A stretch of DNA of 64,000 nt from Microbacterium sp. Leaf288 (GTDB taxonomy: Bacteria > Actinomycetota > Actinomycetes > Actinomycetales > Microbacteriaceae): contig NZ_LMNI01000010.1 in NCBI RefSeq assembly GCF_001422925.1, forward strand, positions 1 through 64,000, given 5' to 3'. This document shows positions 22,163 to 30,857 of this stretch, piece by piece. A program made the translations under genes and the position numbers. Each line of letters begins with the position of its first letter. Positions within the stretch are counted from its first letter, which is position 1. A model generated the notes under the pieces. It ran no database searches and was not told where the DNA came from. It was given only the letters and a program-made list of their open reading frames with translations.

Positions 22163-22460
22163 TCGGCGTGGGATCGCGCGGGGGAGTGCGGTCCTCCATC
22201 GCCGTCGCGACCAGCGGTGCGCCGACGCGCTTGGAGATCGGCTGACGCACGACGAGCATGCGGTCGAACCCGTCGATGCGAACCCGCACCTCGTCCCCGG
22301 GCTTCACCGCCTGCGCCGCCTTCGCCCGTTCTCCGCCCACGCGCACGTGCCCGGCCCGGCAGGCCGTCGTCGCGGCCGAGCGGGTCTTGTAGATCCGCAC
22401 GGCCCAGAGCCAGGCGTCGACGCGCACCGACTTGCCGGCCCAGGCTGAGGCATCCGTCAT
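22077..22460 (-). CDS. S4-domain RNA-binding protein, HslR (Hsp15)-like
   Basis: A 127-aa protein starting MTDASAWAGKSVRVDAWLWAVR. An S4 domain covers residues 10-70, with RSAATTACRAGHVRVGG. A charged Arg/Glu-rich C-terminal tail follows, as in Hsp15, which binds 50S subunits carrying stalled peptidyl-tRNA. The ATG overlaps the YhhN stop, so the two are co-translated. The 3' end overlaps the SemiSWEET gene on the other strand. Confidence 0.85.
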   Translation of the reverse strand: MTDASAWAGKSVRVDAWLWAVRIYKTRSAATTACRAGHVRVGGERAKAAQAVKPGDEVRVRIDGFDRMLVVRQPISKRVGAPLVATAMEDRTPPRDPTPIMAQRDRGAGRPTKRERREIDRLRGREE

Positions 22461-23134
22461 CGTGTCGCCACCGGCGTCTCGACGGCGTTCCGTGCACGCA
22501 CGCTCACCAGTACGCCCGCCGCGATGAGGCCCTGTCCGAGGCAGTAGGTGAGCATGACGAGCGGGCTCGTCCAGTCGGGCATGGCGTCGGGAGTGAACAG
22601 GCGGAACGCCAGCACCGAGTCCGACGTGAGGAAGAAGACTCCGCCCCACACGATGAGCGGATGGCAGCGCGACGCGGCGAAGGCGGTGCCGCCGAGCACC
22701 AGTCCGTAGATCGCCACCGCGATGGCGAGCCCGCCGAGGTGCGGCCACAGCACGGCGAGCAGCACCACCCACCACACGGCGTAGACGGCGGCCCAGAGCG
22801 GGGCGCGGCGCACGGCGAGCTTCCGCCAGAACAGCCAGATGTAGCAGAGGTGTGCGAGGCCGAAGAAGACCAGCATCATCGGCACCGTCGGCAGCCAGGG
22901 GACGAACGTGCCGGCGCCGTCGCCGAGCCACGAGAGCACGAGGGCGACGACGAGCAGCGTGTGGGTGGGCGTCCAGCGGGAGCCCCACGCACCCCACACG
23001 ACCGCGAGGCCGAGAAGCGGCATCAGGGCGAGCTTGGTGGGCGCGGCGACGGCGTCGGAGCCGACTGCGAGCGCCGCGACGTGGGCGATCGACACCGCGA
23101 TGTACGGCACGAACCCGATCCAGAGCCGACGCAT
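22457..23134 (-). CDS. YhhN-family membrane protein (lysoplasmalogenase-like)
   Basis: A 225-aa protein with about eight hydrophobic helices. The conserved family features are visible, including LSWLGDGAGTF and HPLIVWGGVFFLTSDSVLAFRLF, the polar residues of which form the TMEM86/YhhN active site. Family members hydrolyse lysoplasmalogens or have unknown function. GAGGAGG lies just upstream of the ATG at 23134. It is divergent from ltrA and coupled to the S4 gene. Confidence 0.85.
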   Translation of the reverse strand: MRRLWIGFVPYIAVSIAHVAALAVGSDAVAAPTKLALMPLLGLAVVWGAWGSRWTPTHTLLVVALVLSWLGDGAGTFVPWLPTVPMMLVFFGLAHLCYIWLFWRKLAVRRAPLWAAVYAVWWVVLLAVLWPHLGGLAIAVAIYGLVLGGTAFAASRCHPLIVWGGVFFLTSDSVLAFRLFTPDAMPDWTSPLVMLTYCLGQGLIAAGVLVSVRARNAVETPVATR

Positions 23135-23159
23135 GATCCTCCTCGAAACGCAGGGCAAC

Positions 23160-23165
23160 CATAAT
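23160..23165 (+). promoter_or_regulatory. Candidate -10 element (CATAAT) for leaderless ltrA mRNA
   Basis: CATAAT, one base from the consensus, ends 6 bases before the ATG at 23172. There is no ribosome binding site. Confidence 0.5.
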
Positions 23166-23171
23166 CGTCGC

Positions 23172-24350
23172 ATGACCGATGTGCTGGCTCGGATGGGCCT
23201 CGTCCGGATGTCCGCACGCGATACGGGTGCGGCGCACCGCGTGTCGACGCCGCTGGAGCTCTTGTTCGACCTCGTCTTCGTCGTCGCGGTGTCGCAGGCC
23301 TCGCAGAACCTGCACCATCTCATCAGCGAGGATCACGTGGGCCAGGGCGTGCTCGCCTACCTGATGGTGTTCTTCGCGATCTGGTGGGCGTGGATGAACT
23401 TCACATGGTTCGCCTCGGCGTTCGACACCGACGACTGGCTCTACCGCGTGCTCACGATCCTTCAGATGGGCGGCGTGCTCGTCCTCGCGGCCGGAGTGCA
23501 CGACGCGATGGTGGAGTTCGATTTCCTCGTGGTGACGTGGGGCTACGTCATCATGCGGCTGGCCATGGTGGCGCAGTGGCTGCGGGCCGCAGCATCCGAT
23601 CCCGAATCCCGCCGCACCGCGCTGCGCATGGCTCTCGGCGTGACGGTGGTGCAGGTGCTCTGGGTCGCGCGCATCTACCTGCTGGACGATGTCGCGCAGT
23701 TCTGGACGTTCTTCGTGCTCGTCGTGCTCGAGCTGCTGGTGCCGGTGTGGGGCGAGGCGTCGGGGCGCACCGCATGGCACCCGCACCACATCGCCGAGCG
23801 GTACGGGCTGTTCACGCTGCTGCTGCTCGGCGAGAGCCTCCTCGCCTCGGCGAATGCGATCATCGACGCGCTCGGCGAGGGGGAGCACGTCCCGGAGCTC
23901 GTCACGCTCGCGATCTCGGGCATCGTCGTCACCGCCGGCATCTGGTGGGTCTATTTCTCGCGCGAGCAGCAGCACCGGCTGGGAGACCGGAAGTCCGGCT
24001 TCCGCTTCGGGTACCTGCACTACGTGATCTTCGCGGCGGTCGGCGCCGTGTCGGCCGGTGTGGAGGTCGAGATCGACGAGATCACCGGCCACACCGAGAT
24101 TCCGCACGCGATCGCGGGCCTCGCACTGACCCTGCCGATCGCGATCGTGGTGGCGGGGTCGTGGGTCGTGCTGCTGCGCGCGTCGCTGTCGCGGTGGGCA
24201 TCGGCGGCCGTGCTCGCAGGCGCAGTGCTGATCGCGCTGGCCGGCCTGCTGCCGTCGGGGGAGTACGTCGTCGCCGCTGCGCTCCTGGTGGGCGTCGTCG
24301 TCGTGCTCGAGGTCGATCGGGTGCGTCGGGAGCCGACGCCGGTGCACTGA
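23172..24350 (+). CDS. LtrA-family membrane protein (low temperature requirement A)
   Basis: A 392-aa protein with about ten to twelve transmembrane helices. The N-terminal signature STPLELLFDLVFVVAVSQ and the later ERYGLFTLLLLGESLLA are characteristic of LtrA. The founding gene was linked to growth at low temperature in Listeria; biochemical function is unknown. The start is chosen by homology and by the -10-like element 6 bases upstream; the frame is open further upstream as a shadow of yhhN. Confidence 0.88.
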   Translation: MTDVLARMGLVRMSARDTGAAHRVSTPLELLFDLVFVVAVSQASQNLHHLISEDHVGQGVLAYLMVFFAIWWAWMNFTWFASAFDTDDWLYRVLTILQMGGVLVLAAGVHDAMVEFDFLVVTWGYVIMRLAMVAQWLRAAASDPESRRTALRMALGVTVVQVLWVARIYLLDDVAQFWTFFVLVVLELLVPVWGEASGRTAWHPHHIAERYGLFTLLLLGESLLASANAIIDALGEGEHVPELVTLAISGIVVTAGIWWVYFSREQQHRLGDRKSGFRFGYLHYVIFAAVGAVSAGVEVEIDEITGHTEIPHAIAGLALTLPIAIVVAGSWVVLLRASLSRWASAAVLAGAVLIALAGLLPSGEYVVAAALLVGVVVVLEVDRVRREPTPVH

Positions 24351-24360
24351 CGTCTCGGGC

Positions 24361-24948
24361 TCACCCCGCGAGGTCGAGCGACACGATCGCGAGGTGCGGC
24401 TTCGGCCGTGCCACCTCGCGGAACCCGGCCTCTTCGAACGTCGACAGCACACCATGGAACAGGTCGTTGACGGGGATCTTCTTACCGGCATCGAGGTCGA
24501 GCGGATAAGCCTCGATCACCCGCGCTCCGCTCGTGCGCGCGTAGTCGATCGCCGCGTCGAGCAGCTTCGCGTTGAGGCCCTGGTTGCGGTGCTCCTTGCG
24601 CACGACGAAGCAGCTCACCGACCACACCGAGTCATCGTCCCAGGGTTCCTGCGTTGCATCCGTGAAGTTGCGCGTGCGGCCGATCCGCACCTGCGTCGTG
24701 CGCGGCCCGATCCGCACCCAGCCCGCCGGTTCGCCGTCGACGTACGCGATGAGGGCGGGAGGGGGACCCGCCTCGATCTCGTCGCGCAGCAGAGACTCGC
24801 GCTGCTCCTGCGACGTCTTCTGCCACTCGGCGTTCGTGATCATCCACCACTGGCACTGGCAGCCGTGCCCGTCACCTCCGCCGCTCAGGGCGCGCTGCGC
24901 GTCGTCGAAGCGATCTGCGGTGGCCGGCTCGATGGTGATGTTCGCCAT
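24361..24948 (-). CDS. GNAT-family N-acetyltransferase
   Basis: A 195-aa protein. A CQCQWW cluster is at residues 30-35, and the acetyl-CoA site is VVRKEHRNQGLNAKLLDAAIDYA near residue 117. FEEAGFREVARPKPHLAIV is the C-terminal strand. The Cys/Trp N-terminal motif marks a GNAT subfamily of unknown substrate that is common in actinobacteria. It converges on ltrA with a 10-base gap and has a leaderless-type promoter. Confidence 0.85.
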   Translation of the reverse strand: MANITIEPATADRFDDAQRALSGGGDGHGCQCQWWMITNAEWQKTSQEQRESLLRDEIEAGPPPALIAYVDGEPAGWVRIGPRTTQVRIGRTRNFTDATQEPWDDDSVWSVSCFVVRKEHRNQGLNAKLLDAAIDYARTSGARVIEAYPLDLDAGKKIPVNDLFHGVLSTFEEAGFREVARPKPHLAIVSLDLAG

Positions 24949-24954
24949 GTCGCG

Positions 24955-24960
24955 ACGCTA
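24955..24960 (-). promoter_or_regulatory. Candidate -10 element (TAGCGT) for a leaderless transcript
   Basis: On the minus strand TAGCGT is followed by 6 bases and the ATG of the GNAT gene at 24948. There is no ribosome binding site. Confidence 0.45.
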
Positions 24961-25042
24961 GTGCGCCCCACCGACACCGGCAAGCGATCGACGGATGCCA
25001 CGCCCGGGCGTCCCTCGGTTCGCGAGGCGTCCGCGCAGCGGG

Positions 25043-25048
25043 TAGGAT
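25043..25048 (+). promoter_or_regulatory. Candidate -10 element (TAGGAT) for tRNA-Pro
   Basis: TAGGAT lies 32 bases before the mature tRNA. A weak TTCGCG sits 18 bases further upstream. Transcription would begin near 25055, with a short leader removed by RNase P. Confidence 0.45.
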
Positions 25049-25080
25049 GGGGGAGTTGTCCGCGCGCAAGCGGGGGCTAA

Positions 25081-25157
<77 letters not shown>

Positions 25158-25159
25158 AT

Positions 25160-25195
25160 CGAAAGAGGGTCGGCCGCAAGGTCGACCCTCTTTCG
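25160..25195. terminator. Bidirectional terminator between tRNA-Pro and the LPXTG gene
   Basis: A perfect 13-bp stem, CGAAAGAGGGTCG with CGACCCTCTTTCG, closes a 10-base loop. On the plus strand it ends in CTTTCGTCGTC after the tRNA. On the minus strand it follows the surface-protein stop by 7 bases. Confidence 0.85.
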
Positions 25196-25202
25196 TCGTC
25201 TC

Positions 25203-27974
25203 CTACGAGCGGATCGAGTGTCGCCGCCTCGCGTACGCGACCATCCCTGCGCCCAGAAGGAGCAGGAACCCTGCAGCCGCGAGTGCGGCGGACGGATCCG
25301 CACCGGTCGGCGGCAGACCGCCGGTGGCCGGCGGAGTGGCCGGCGGCGTCGTCGCCGGAGGCGTCGTGACCGGTGCCGCCGCGACGACCACGACGATCGT
25401 CAGCGCCTCGCCGATACCGCCGTCCTTGTCGGTCGACGTCAGCGACGCCGTGTACGTTCCGGCCGCCGCGTAGGTGTGCGTGACCGGCGGATCCGCGGGA
25501 CCGACCACCGTCAGGACCGGCGAGCCGTCGCCCCAGTCGACCATGTACGTGAAGTCCGCCGCCATGTCGGCGGACGACGGGTCGTCAGCTCCGACCTTGA
25601 TGGTGAACGGTGTTCCGGCTGTCGCGGTCAGGGCGCCGGTCACGACGGTGTCGGGCGCCGTGTTGACGACCGCCAGGCTGGTGGTGGCGGTGCTCTGCTG
25701 CGAACCGAGCGTCACGCGGAGAGCGATGGTGTGGTTCGACGGGCCGTCGTCGATGCCCACCGCCTCGAGTTGATCCCAGGTCAGCGTGGGCGTCAGGCCG
25801 CTCGCGTCGCTGTAGTCGCCGTCCGCGTCGAGATCCCACTCGTATGTGGCTCCGGGGCTGGACCCCGTGCCGTCCAGGGCCACACTGTCTCCCTCGGCCA
25901 CCGAGTACGGTCCGCCCGCTACCGCGACCGCGGGGGTCCGCACCTCCTGATCGACGCTCCCGCTGCTGGTGGCGTAGGCCGCCGTTGCGGAGTACGTCGC
26001 GGTGATGGGGTGCGTGCCGGCGGTCAAGGCGCTGGTGGTGAGCGTCGCGGTGCCGTTCGCGTCGAGCGCGACGGGGGCGCCGAGCGTGCTGCCGGCGTCG
26101 GTGAACGATACCGTTCCCCCGGTGACGGGCGACCCGCCGGCGGTCACCGTCGCGGTGAACGTCACGGCGCCACCGACGAGCGAGGGGTTGAGGCTGGACG
26201 TGAGGGAGGTGCTCGTCGAAGCGAGGCCGACCACCTGATCCACGCTGTCGTCGCTGGTGGCGAATGCCGCTGTTCCGGAGTATGTCGCGGTGATGCCATG
26301 GGTGCCCACACTGAGCGTGCTCGTGGTGAACGTCACCATCCCGTTGGCGTCCAGGGGAACGTTCGAGGCCAGCGGCGTCGCTCCGTCGGCGAACGAGACG
26401 GTTCCCCCGGTGACGGGCGATCCACCAGAGGTCACGGTCGCGGTGAACGTCACGGCGTCGCCGAAGGCGGACGGGTTCACACTCGAGGTGAGCGCCGTCG
26501 TGGTGGCGCTCACGGTCGCGACCGTGAGGCACCACCCGCCGCCGATCGATCCGGTGTCCCCGCTCGCGTCGTCCACGACCCACAGGCTCCAGACGCCGTT
26601 CGCGTTGCCGCCGTTGAACGACGCCAGGGTGGTCGACCCGCTGATGGCCGGAGCGGGCGCGGGGAACGCAGCATCCGTGCCCTCTGTGTCGAGGTCAGTC
26701 GGTCGGAACGTGCCGGAGACGAGCGGTGCAGGCACCGAACCGGCAGCGGCGTCGTCGAAGGTGATCGTCGCGCCGCTCACGGGTGCGATGCCGCCGGCGT
26801 CGCTCATCAGCAGGAGGTTCGTCGACGGCGTGGGGCCGGACAGCATGACGTCGAGGTCGATCGGCGCGGTGTGCGCGATCCCGTTGAGGGTCGCGGTGAC
26901 CTTCGTGACCGGTCCGGCGAGCCCTGACACGGTGATGTTCGAGGGATAGGGGGTGGATGCTCCTGCCTGAGGAACCGTCAGCGTCCCCGGGTTGCAGAAG
27001 GTGTTCCCGGTGACGACGGTCGTGTTGTCGACCCGCTGCGACACCGAGCCGTTGCTCCCCAGGAATCCGGTGCTGCCCGTGTACGTCGCGAGGATCGCGT
27101 GGGTGCCTTCGGTGAGAGTGGTCGTCGTGAGCGAGGCCTGCCCCGAGGCGTTCAGAGCGACCGCAGGGCCGAGGGCGGCGTTGTCCGCCGTGAACGAGAC
27201 GCTCCCTGTCGTCACGGGGCTGCCCCCGGCGGTGACCGTCGTGGTGAAGGTCACCGGGTCGCCGGTCTTCGACGGCGTGCCCGACGTGGTCACCGTGGTG
27301 GTCGTCGCCACCGCGGCCTGCTCGGTCGTGATGACGAGGCTCCATCCGCCTGACATCGTCCCCAGATCTCCCGAGGTGTCGTCGACGATGAACAGCTGCC
27401 AGGTGCCGTTGGGGGCGACGCCGGTGAATGCTCCCGCGAGAGTCGTCTGCGCGGATGGAGCGGGCGCGGGCGCAGGGAAGGCGTCTGCGCCGCCGTCGCT
27501 GCTCGGACGATATGAACCGGTCGGGACGCTGCCGCTCGGCACGACGCCGGCGGCGGAATCGTCGAAGGTGAGCGTCGCGTTGTTCGACGTCGTCAGCGTG
27601 TTCGGCGCGCCGACGTCCGACATCACGACCAGGTTCTGCCCGGTGGGCGCGACGACGAGCGCGTCCACGTCGTTGAGCGCGCCGTGCGTGAGTCCATGGA
27701 AGACCACCTGAACCTTCGTGACGAGCCCTGCCAGACCCGACACCGTGATGTTCGACGGATACGGGGTCGCGGGACCGGTCTGGTTCGCCGATCCCGCCTG
27801 GGGAATCTCGATCGACGTCGTGTTGCTGAAGGTCGTCGGTCCGTCCGCGTGCGCCAGGGACGGCGCGGCGACGCCGACGAACAGCGCAAGGGCGATGGAG
27901 ACGGATGCTGCGACCCCGCGCCGCGGGAATGGTGAGCGTGAGGTCTCGCCTCGCCGTGACTCGGAACTGACCAT
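25203..27974 (-). CDS. LPXTG-anchored multidomain surface protein
   Basis: A 923-aa secreted protein. The ATG at 27974 follows AAGGGG by 8 bases. Residues 1-44 are a signal peptide ending SLAHA. Two beta-sandwich modules, about residues 46-225 and 318-485, share IPQAG, PYPSNITVSGLAG and W(Q/S)L(F/W)(I/V)VDD, resembling proprotein-convertase P domains. Bacterial Ig-like repeats lie at about 226-317, 488-585 and 586-680, and a PKD-like region at about 680-870. The C-terminus has LPPTG at 887-891, a hydrophobic helix and RRRHSIRS, which is a sortase signal. No catalytic domain is recognised, so adhesion or a structural role is likely. No sortase gene is in the window. Confidence 0.88.
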   Translation of the reverse strand: MVSSESRRGETSRSPFPRRGVAASVSIALALFVGVAAPSLAHADGPTTFSNTTSIEIPQAGSANQTGPATPYPSNITVSGLAGLVTKVQVVFHGLTHGALNDVDALVVAPTGQNLVVMSDVGAPNTLTTSNNATLTFDDSAAGVVPSGSVPTGSYRPSSDGGADAFPAPAPAPSAQTTLAGAFTGVAPNGTWQLFIVDDTSGDLGTMSGGWSLVITTEQAAVATTTTVTTSGTPSKTGDPVTFTTTVTAGGSPVTTGSVSFTADNAALGPAVALNASGQASLTTTTLTEGTHAILATYTGSTGFLGSNGSVSQRVDNTTVVTGNTFCNPGTLTVPQAGASTPYPSNITVSGLAGPVTKVTATLNGIAHTAPIDLDVMLSGPTPSTNLLLMSDAGGIAPVSGATITFDDAAAGSVPAPLVSGTFRPTDLDTEGTDAAFPAPAPAISGSTTLASFNGGNANGVWSLWVVDDASGDTGSIGGGWCLTVATVSATTTALTSSVNPSAFGDAVTFTATVTSGGSPVTGGTVSFADGATPLASNVPLDANGMVTFTTSTLSVGTHGITATYSGTAAFATSDDSVDQVVGLASTSTSLTSSLNPSLVGGAVTFTATVTAGGSPVTGGTVSFTDAGSTLGAPVALDANGTATLTTSALTAGTHPITATYSATAAYATSSGSVDQEVRTPAVAVAGGPYSVAEGDSVALDGTGSSPGATYEWDLDADGDYSDASGLTPTLTWDQLEAVGIDDGPSNHTIALRVTLGSQQSTATTSLAVVNTAPDTVVTGALTATAGTPFTIKVGADDPSSADMAADFTYMVDWGDGSPVLTVVGPADPPVTHTYAAAGTYTASLTSTDKDGGIGEALTIVVVVAAAPVTTPPATTPPATPPATGGLPPTGADPSAALAAAGFLLLLGAGMVAYARRRHSIRS

Positions 27975-28086
27975 GCTCTGCACCCCTTCGTCGGGATCCG
28001 GTGCGCTGGACCGCCGTGGGGCGAGGGTCACGGACACAGGGCTTGAGGGCACCCTATGACCGGCGTGGTCCGCTTGTACAGGTCCG

Positions 28087-28112
28087 TCGCCGCCTCGACG
28101 CAGCGGCGGCGA
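28087..28112 (-). terminator. Possible terminator hairpin after panD
   Basis: An 8-bp stem, TCGCCGCC with GGCGGCGA, closes a 10-base loop shortly after the panD stop. No T-run follows on the minus strand, so support is weak. The remaining 110 bases up to the LPXTG start hold its ribosome binding site and otherwise nothing I can identify. Confidence 0.3.
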
Positions 28113-28117
28113 GGCGG

Positions 28118-28504
28118 TCAGCCCGCAGTCGTCAGCACGCGCGCGACGCTGTTCACCCGTGCATCGGGCGTCGACTCGTCGATGTTGACGACGACGGGCT
28201 GGTGCTCGAGCACCTCTTCGCGCTCGTACTGTGCATACGACATCACGATGACGACGTCGCCGGTGTGGACGAGGCGCGCGGCGGCGCCGTTGATCTGCAT
28301 CACTCCGGTGCCGCGCTCGCCGGCGATCGTGTAGGTCTCGAATCGTGCGCCGTTGTTCACGTCGACGACGTGCACCTGCTCGTGCTCGACGATGTCGGCG
28401 ACCTCCAGCAGATCGGCGTCGATCGTGATCGAGCCGACGTAGTTCAGGTCGCTGCCCGTGACGGTTGCGCGGTGGATCTTGGACTTGAGCAGGGTGCGAC
28501 GCAA
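28118..28504 (-). CDS. panD: Aspartate 1-decarboxylase
   Basis: A 128-aa pyruvoyl enzyme that makes beta-alanine from aspartate for pantothenate and CoA. The self-cleavage site Gly24-Ser25 is intact in NYVGSITID; Ser25 becomes the pyruvoyl group. [19 protein letters not shown] is the other conserved stretch. The start codon is TTG, supported by CCAGGAG 5 bases upstream. No other pantothenate genes are adjacent. Confidence 0.95.
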   Translation of the reverse strand: MRRTLLKSKIHRATVTGSDLNYVGSITIDADLLEVADIVEHEQVHVVDVNNGARFETYTIAGERGTGVMQINGAAARLVHTGDVVIVMSYAQYEREEVLEHQPVVVNIDESTPDARVNSVARVLTTAG

Positions 28505-28535
28505 GGGAACTCCTGGGGATAGTGGATCGAGTCCA

Positions 28536-28545
28536 ATAATAGGAT
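28536..28545. promoter_or_regulatory. Possible overlapping divergent -10 elements (panD / jetA)
   Basis: TAGGAT (28540-28545, plus strand) overlaps TATTAT (28536-28541, minus strand). The minus element would give panD a leader of about 25 bases, enough for its AGGAG site. The plus element would give jetA a leader of about 45 bases. No good -35 boxes are visible on either strand. Confidence 0.3.
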
Positions 28546-28584
28546 CGGTTGCCGCCCGAATCGTGGTCCCGTGTCAGCCCCAGG

Positions 28585-28590
28585 TAGTCT
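28585..28590 (+). promoter_or_regulatory. Candidate -10 element (TAGTCT) for leaderless jetA mRNA
   Basis: TAGTCT ends 7 bases before the ATG at 28598. No ribosome binding site precedes that ATG. Confidence 0.45.
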
Positions 28591-28597
28591 GGACCCG

Positions 28598-30070
28598 ATG
28601 GGGAACACTCGTGCCGAAGCGGCATATCTGCGGGCTCTCGCGGCGTTCCGAACCCCCACCCTCGACCTTCTCCACGGTCGCTACGCGCCCTTCGTGGTCG
28701 CGGCCCTCTCGATCGTGTTCACGGTCGATCGCCCGTCGGTCGAGATCTCCGATGCGCACGCCGAGGTCGCCGAGATCCTCGACGAACTCCGTGCCGCAGG
28801 CTACGACGAGGGCGATCGCACGCTCCCGGTCGGCACCGCCCGCGAGATCTGCCGCTACTGGGTGCGGGTCGGATGGCTCGTGCCGCAGATCGACGGTGAC
28901 GCCGAGGTGTACCGCCTCACCGCGCACGCGGTGGGCGCGCTCGAGATCACGGGCCGCACGGCCGGCGGCCGGACGCGCGTGTCGAACTCGCGCGTGCGCA
29001 CTCTGCTCGAGGCGGTCGAGCGCCTCTCCGATCATGCCGAGACGGATCCCGCCGTCCGGATGGCCCGCCTCATCCAGGAGCGCGATGCGCTCGACGCCGA
29101 GATCGCCCGCCTCGAGCTCGGCCAGTCCGAGCCGATCGACGACGAGCAGCTCCTCGAAGAGGCCGAGAACGTCCTGCACCTGGCCCGCGAGCTCCCGGCG
29201 GACTTCACACGCGTCGCGGAATCCATCAAGGCCATGCAGCGCGACGTCGTCGCCGACCTGCGTCGTGACGTCCGTCCGACCGGCGAGGTGCTGCGCGAGT
29301 ACCTCCAGCGCGGCCAGCACGTCATGCAGTCGACCGCCGAGGGTCGCGCCTTCGCCGGCGCGTTGCGCCTGATCGGCGATCCGGAACGCATCGACAGCCT
29401 CACCGAGCAGCTGCACACGCTGCTCGCGCAGCCGTTCACGCGTCTCATGGACGGCGAGCAGCGCAAGGAGTTGGACGCCATCGGCCGCCGGGTCGAGCTC
29501 GGCGTCGAGGAGGTCCTCACCGCACAGCGCCGCGCCTCCCGCGTCATCACCGGTCAGGTCCGCACCCACGACCCGATCCGCGACCGCCAGGTCGACGATC
29601 TGCTCCGCGACGTCATGTCGGGTCTGCAGACGTGGACCCGCAGCTCGTCCTCCGATGCCCCGGTCGAGCCGCTCCGCAGCCTCCCGATGGCAGACCTCGG
29701 CCACCTGCGGCAGTCGGTGAGCGACATCCGTCCTCCCGGCGCGCCCGCTCCGCTCACCGCCGCAGACGAGGACGCCCAGTTCGCGGATGCTGACACCCGC
29801 GCGTGGGGAGGACCCCGGTACGCCGAGCTCGAGGCCTACGTCGCCGGCCTCGGCGACGAGTTCGATCTGGGCGACGCGTTCCAGGGGGCCGATGACGAGG
29901 CCCGGCGACCGGTGGACCTCGTGGGCCTTCTCGAGATCGCTCACCGCAACGGCATGAGCGAAGGCGGCGAAGTGTCCGTCGTCGAAGCCCTGCGCCCCGA
30001 CGGGACGACGCGACGGTTCGCGTTCGGATCCGTGACCGCCCGCACCGCGAAGGAGCACGACCATGACTGA
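28598..30070 (+). CDS. jetA: Wadjet/MksBEF-type subunit JetA (DUF3375 family)
   Basis: A 490-aa cytoplasmic protein starting [17 protein letters not shown]. The N-terminal winged-helix-like part ends near residue 130, and a long helical region with [19 protein letters not shown] follows. This is the DUF3375 pattern, the kleisin-like subunit that closes the SMC ring in Wadjet type I/MksF systems. The ATG at 28598 is chosen over the GTG at 28571 because of the promoter-like element. The end overlaps jetB by 8 bases. Assignment is by family resemblance and by the order of the three genes. Confidence 0.83.
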   Translation: MGNTRAEAAYLRALAAFRTPTLDLLHGRYAPFVVAALSIVFTVDRPSVEISDAHAEVAEILDELRAAGYDEGDRTLPVGTAREICRYWVRVGWLVPQIDGDAEVYRLTAHAVGALEITGRTAGGRTRVSNSRVRTLLEAVERLSDHAETDPAVRMARLIQERDALDAEIARLELGQSEPIDDEQLLEEAENVLHLARELPADFTRVAESIKAMQRDVVADLRRDVRPTGEVLREYLQRGQHVMQSTAEGRAFAGALRLIGDPERIDSLTEQLHTLLAQPFTRLMDGEQRKELDAIGRRVELGVEEVLTAQRRASRVITGQVRTHDPIRDRQVDDLLRDVMSGLQTWTRSSSSDAPVEPLRSLPMADLGHLRQSVSDIRPPGAPAPLTAADEDAQFADADTRAWGGPRYAELEAYVAGLGDEFDLGDAFQGADDEARRPVDLVGLLEIAHRNGMSEGGEVSVVEALRPDGTTRRFAFGSVTARTAKEHDHD

Positions 30071-30857
30071 GACCGCCACACAGGCCGATCTCGAGGCCGG
30101 CGATCTCGATGCCACCGACATCGCCGTCGAGGACGCTGCCGCGAGCGATGCGTTCATCGCGCCCGCGGCGATGGAGGACGACCTCGACGAGCTCTTCCCC
30201 GGCGACCGCGGCGTGCTCGACCCTGCGGTGCGGCGCGTGTTCGTGCACGTCCTGCAGCGGCGGTTCCTCCTGGCGGACCGCAACCGCGAGGAGTGGACGG
30301 TGCTGCTCGACAACCAGCAGCTCCTCGAATCGCGCCTCAACGACCTCTTCGTCCGCCTGGTGGTCGACCACGACCGCGGCGTCGCGTACAAGCAGCAGGT
30401 GCGCTCCGACGAGCTCGAGATGCCCATCCTGCTCAGGGATGCCCCGTACACGCGCTCCGAGACGCTCGTCCTCGTGCACCTGCGCACGGTCTACCAGCGC
30501 GAGTCGGCGGCGGGGGAGCCGGCGGCCCGCGTCGACATCGAAGACGTCGAGCAGACGGTCATGAGCTACTTCGTCGATGCCGACGGCGACACCGCCCGCC
30601 GGCAGCGCTCGATCCGCAAGGCGATGGACCGGCTGGCGCGCGACGGCATCGTCGATGAGGAGACCACCGGCCGGTTCCGCATCAGCCCGCTCGTCGAGAT
30701 CGTGCTGAGCGCCGAGAAGCTGCGCGAGCTGCGCGACTGGCTGCGCACGCAGTCTGATCCGGCGGGCGCGCAGGGCGCAGCATCCGTCGCCGCCGTCGAT
30801 GTGTTCGACGAGACCGACGAAGACGACGAAGACGACCTCGAGGAGACCTCGCTGTGA
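30063..30857 (+). CDS. jetB: Wadjet/MksBEF-type subunit JetB (DUF4194 family)
   Basis: A 264-aa protein. Conserved DUF4194 features are visible: [19 protein letters not shown] near residue 55, [19 protein letters not shown] near residue 137, and a winged-helix segment with [21 protein letters not shown] near residue 180. Both ends are acidic. It corresponds to the KITE-like subunit (MksE-like) that binds the kleisin. It overlaps jetA by 8 bases and jetC by 4 bases (GTGA). Confidence 0.83.
   Translation: MTETATQADLEAGDLDATDIAVEDAAASDAFIAPAAMEDDLDELFPGDRGVLDPAVRRVFVHVLQRRFLLADRNREEWTVLLDNQQLLESRLNDLFVRLVVDHDRGVAYKQQVRSDELEMPILLRDAPYTRSETLVLVHLRTVYQRESAAGEPAARVDIEDVEQTVMSYFVDADGDTARRQRSIRKAMDRLARDGIVDEETTGRFRISPLVEIVLSAEKLRELRDWLRTQSDPAGAQGAASVAAVDVFDETDEDDEDDLEETSL

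Noticed and set aside
28571..28597. GTG at 28571 as the jetA start
   Set aside because: No ribosome binding site precedes it, and the ATG at 28598 has a -10 element at leaderless spacing and begins the conserved region.
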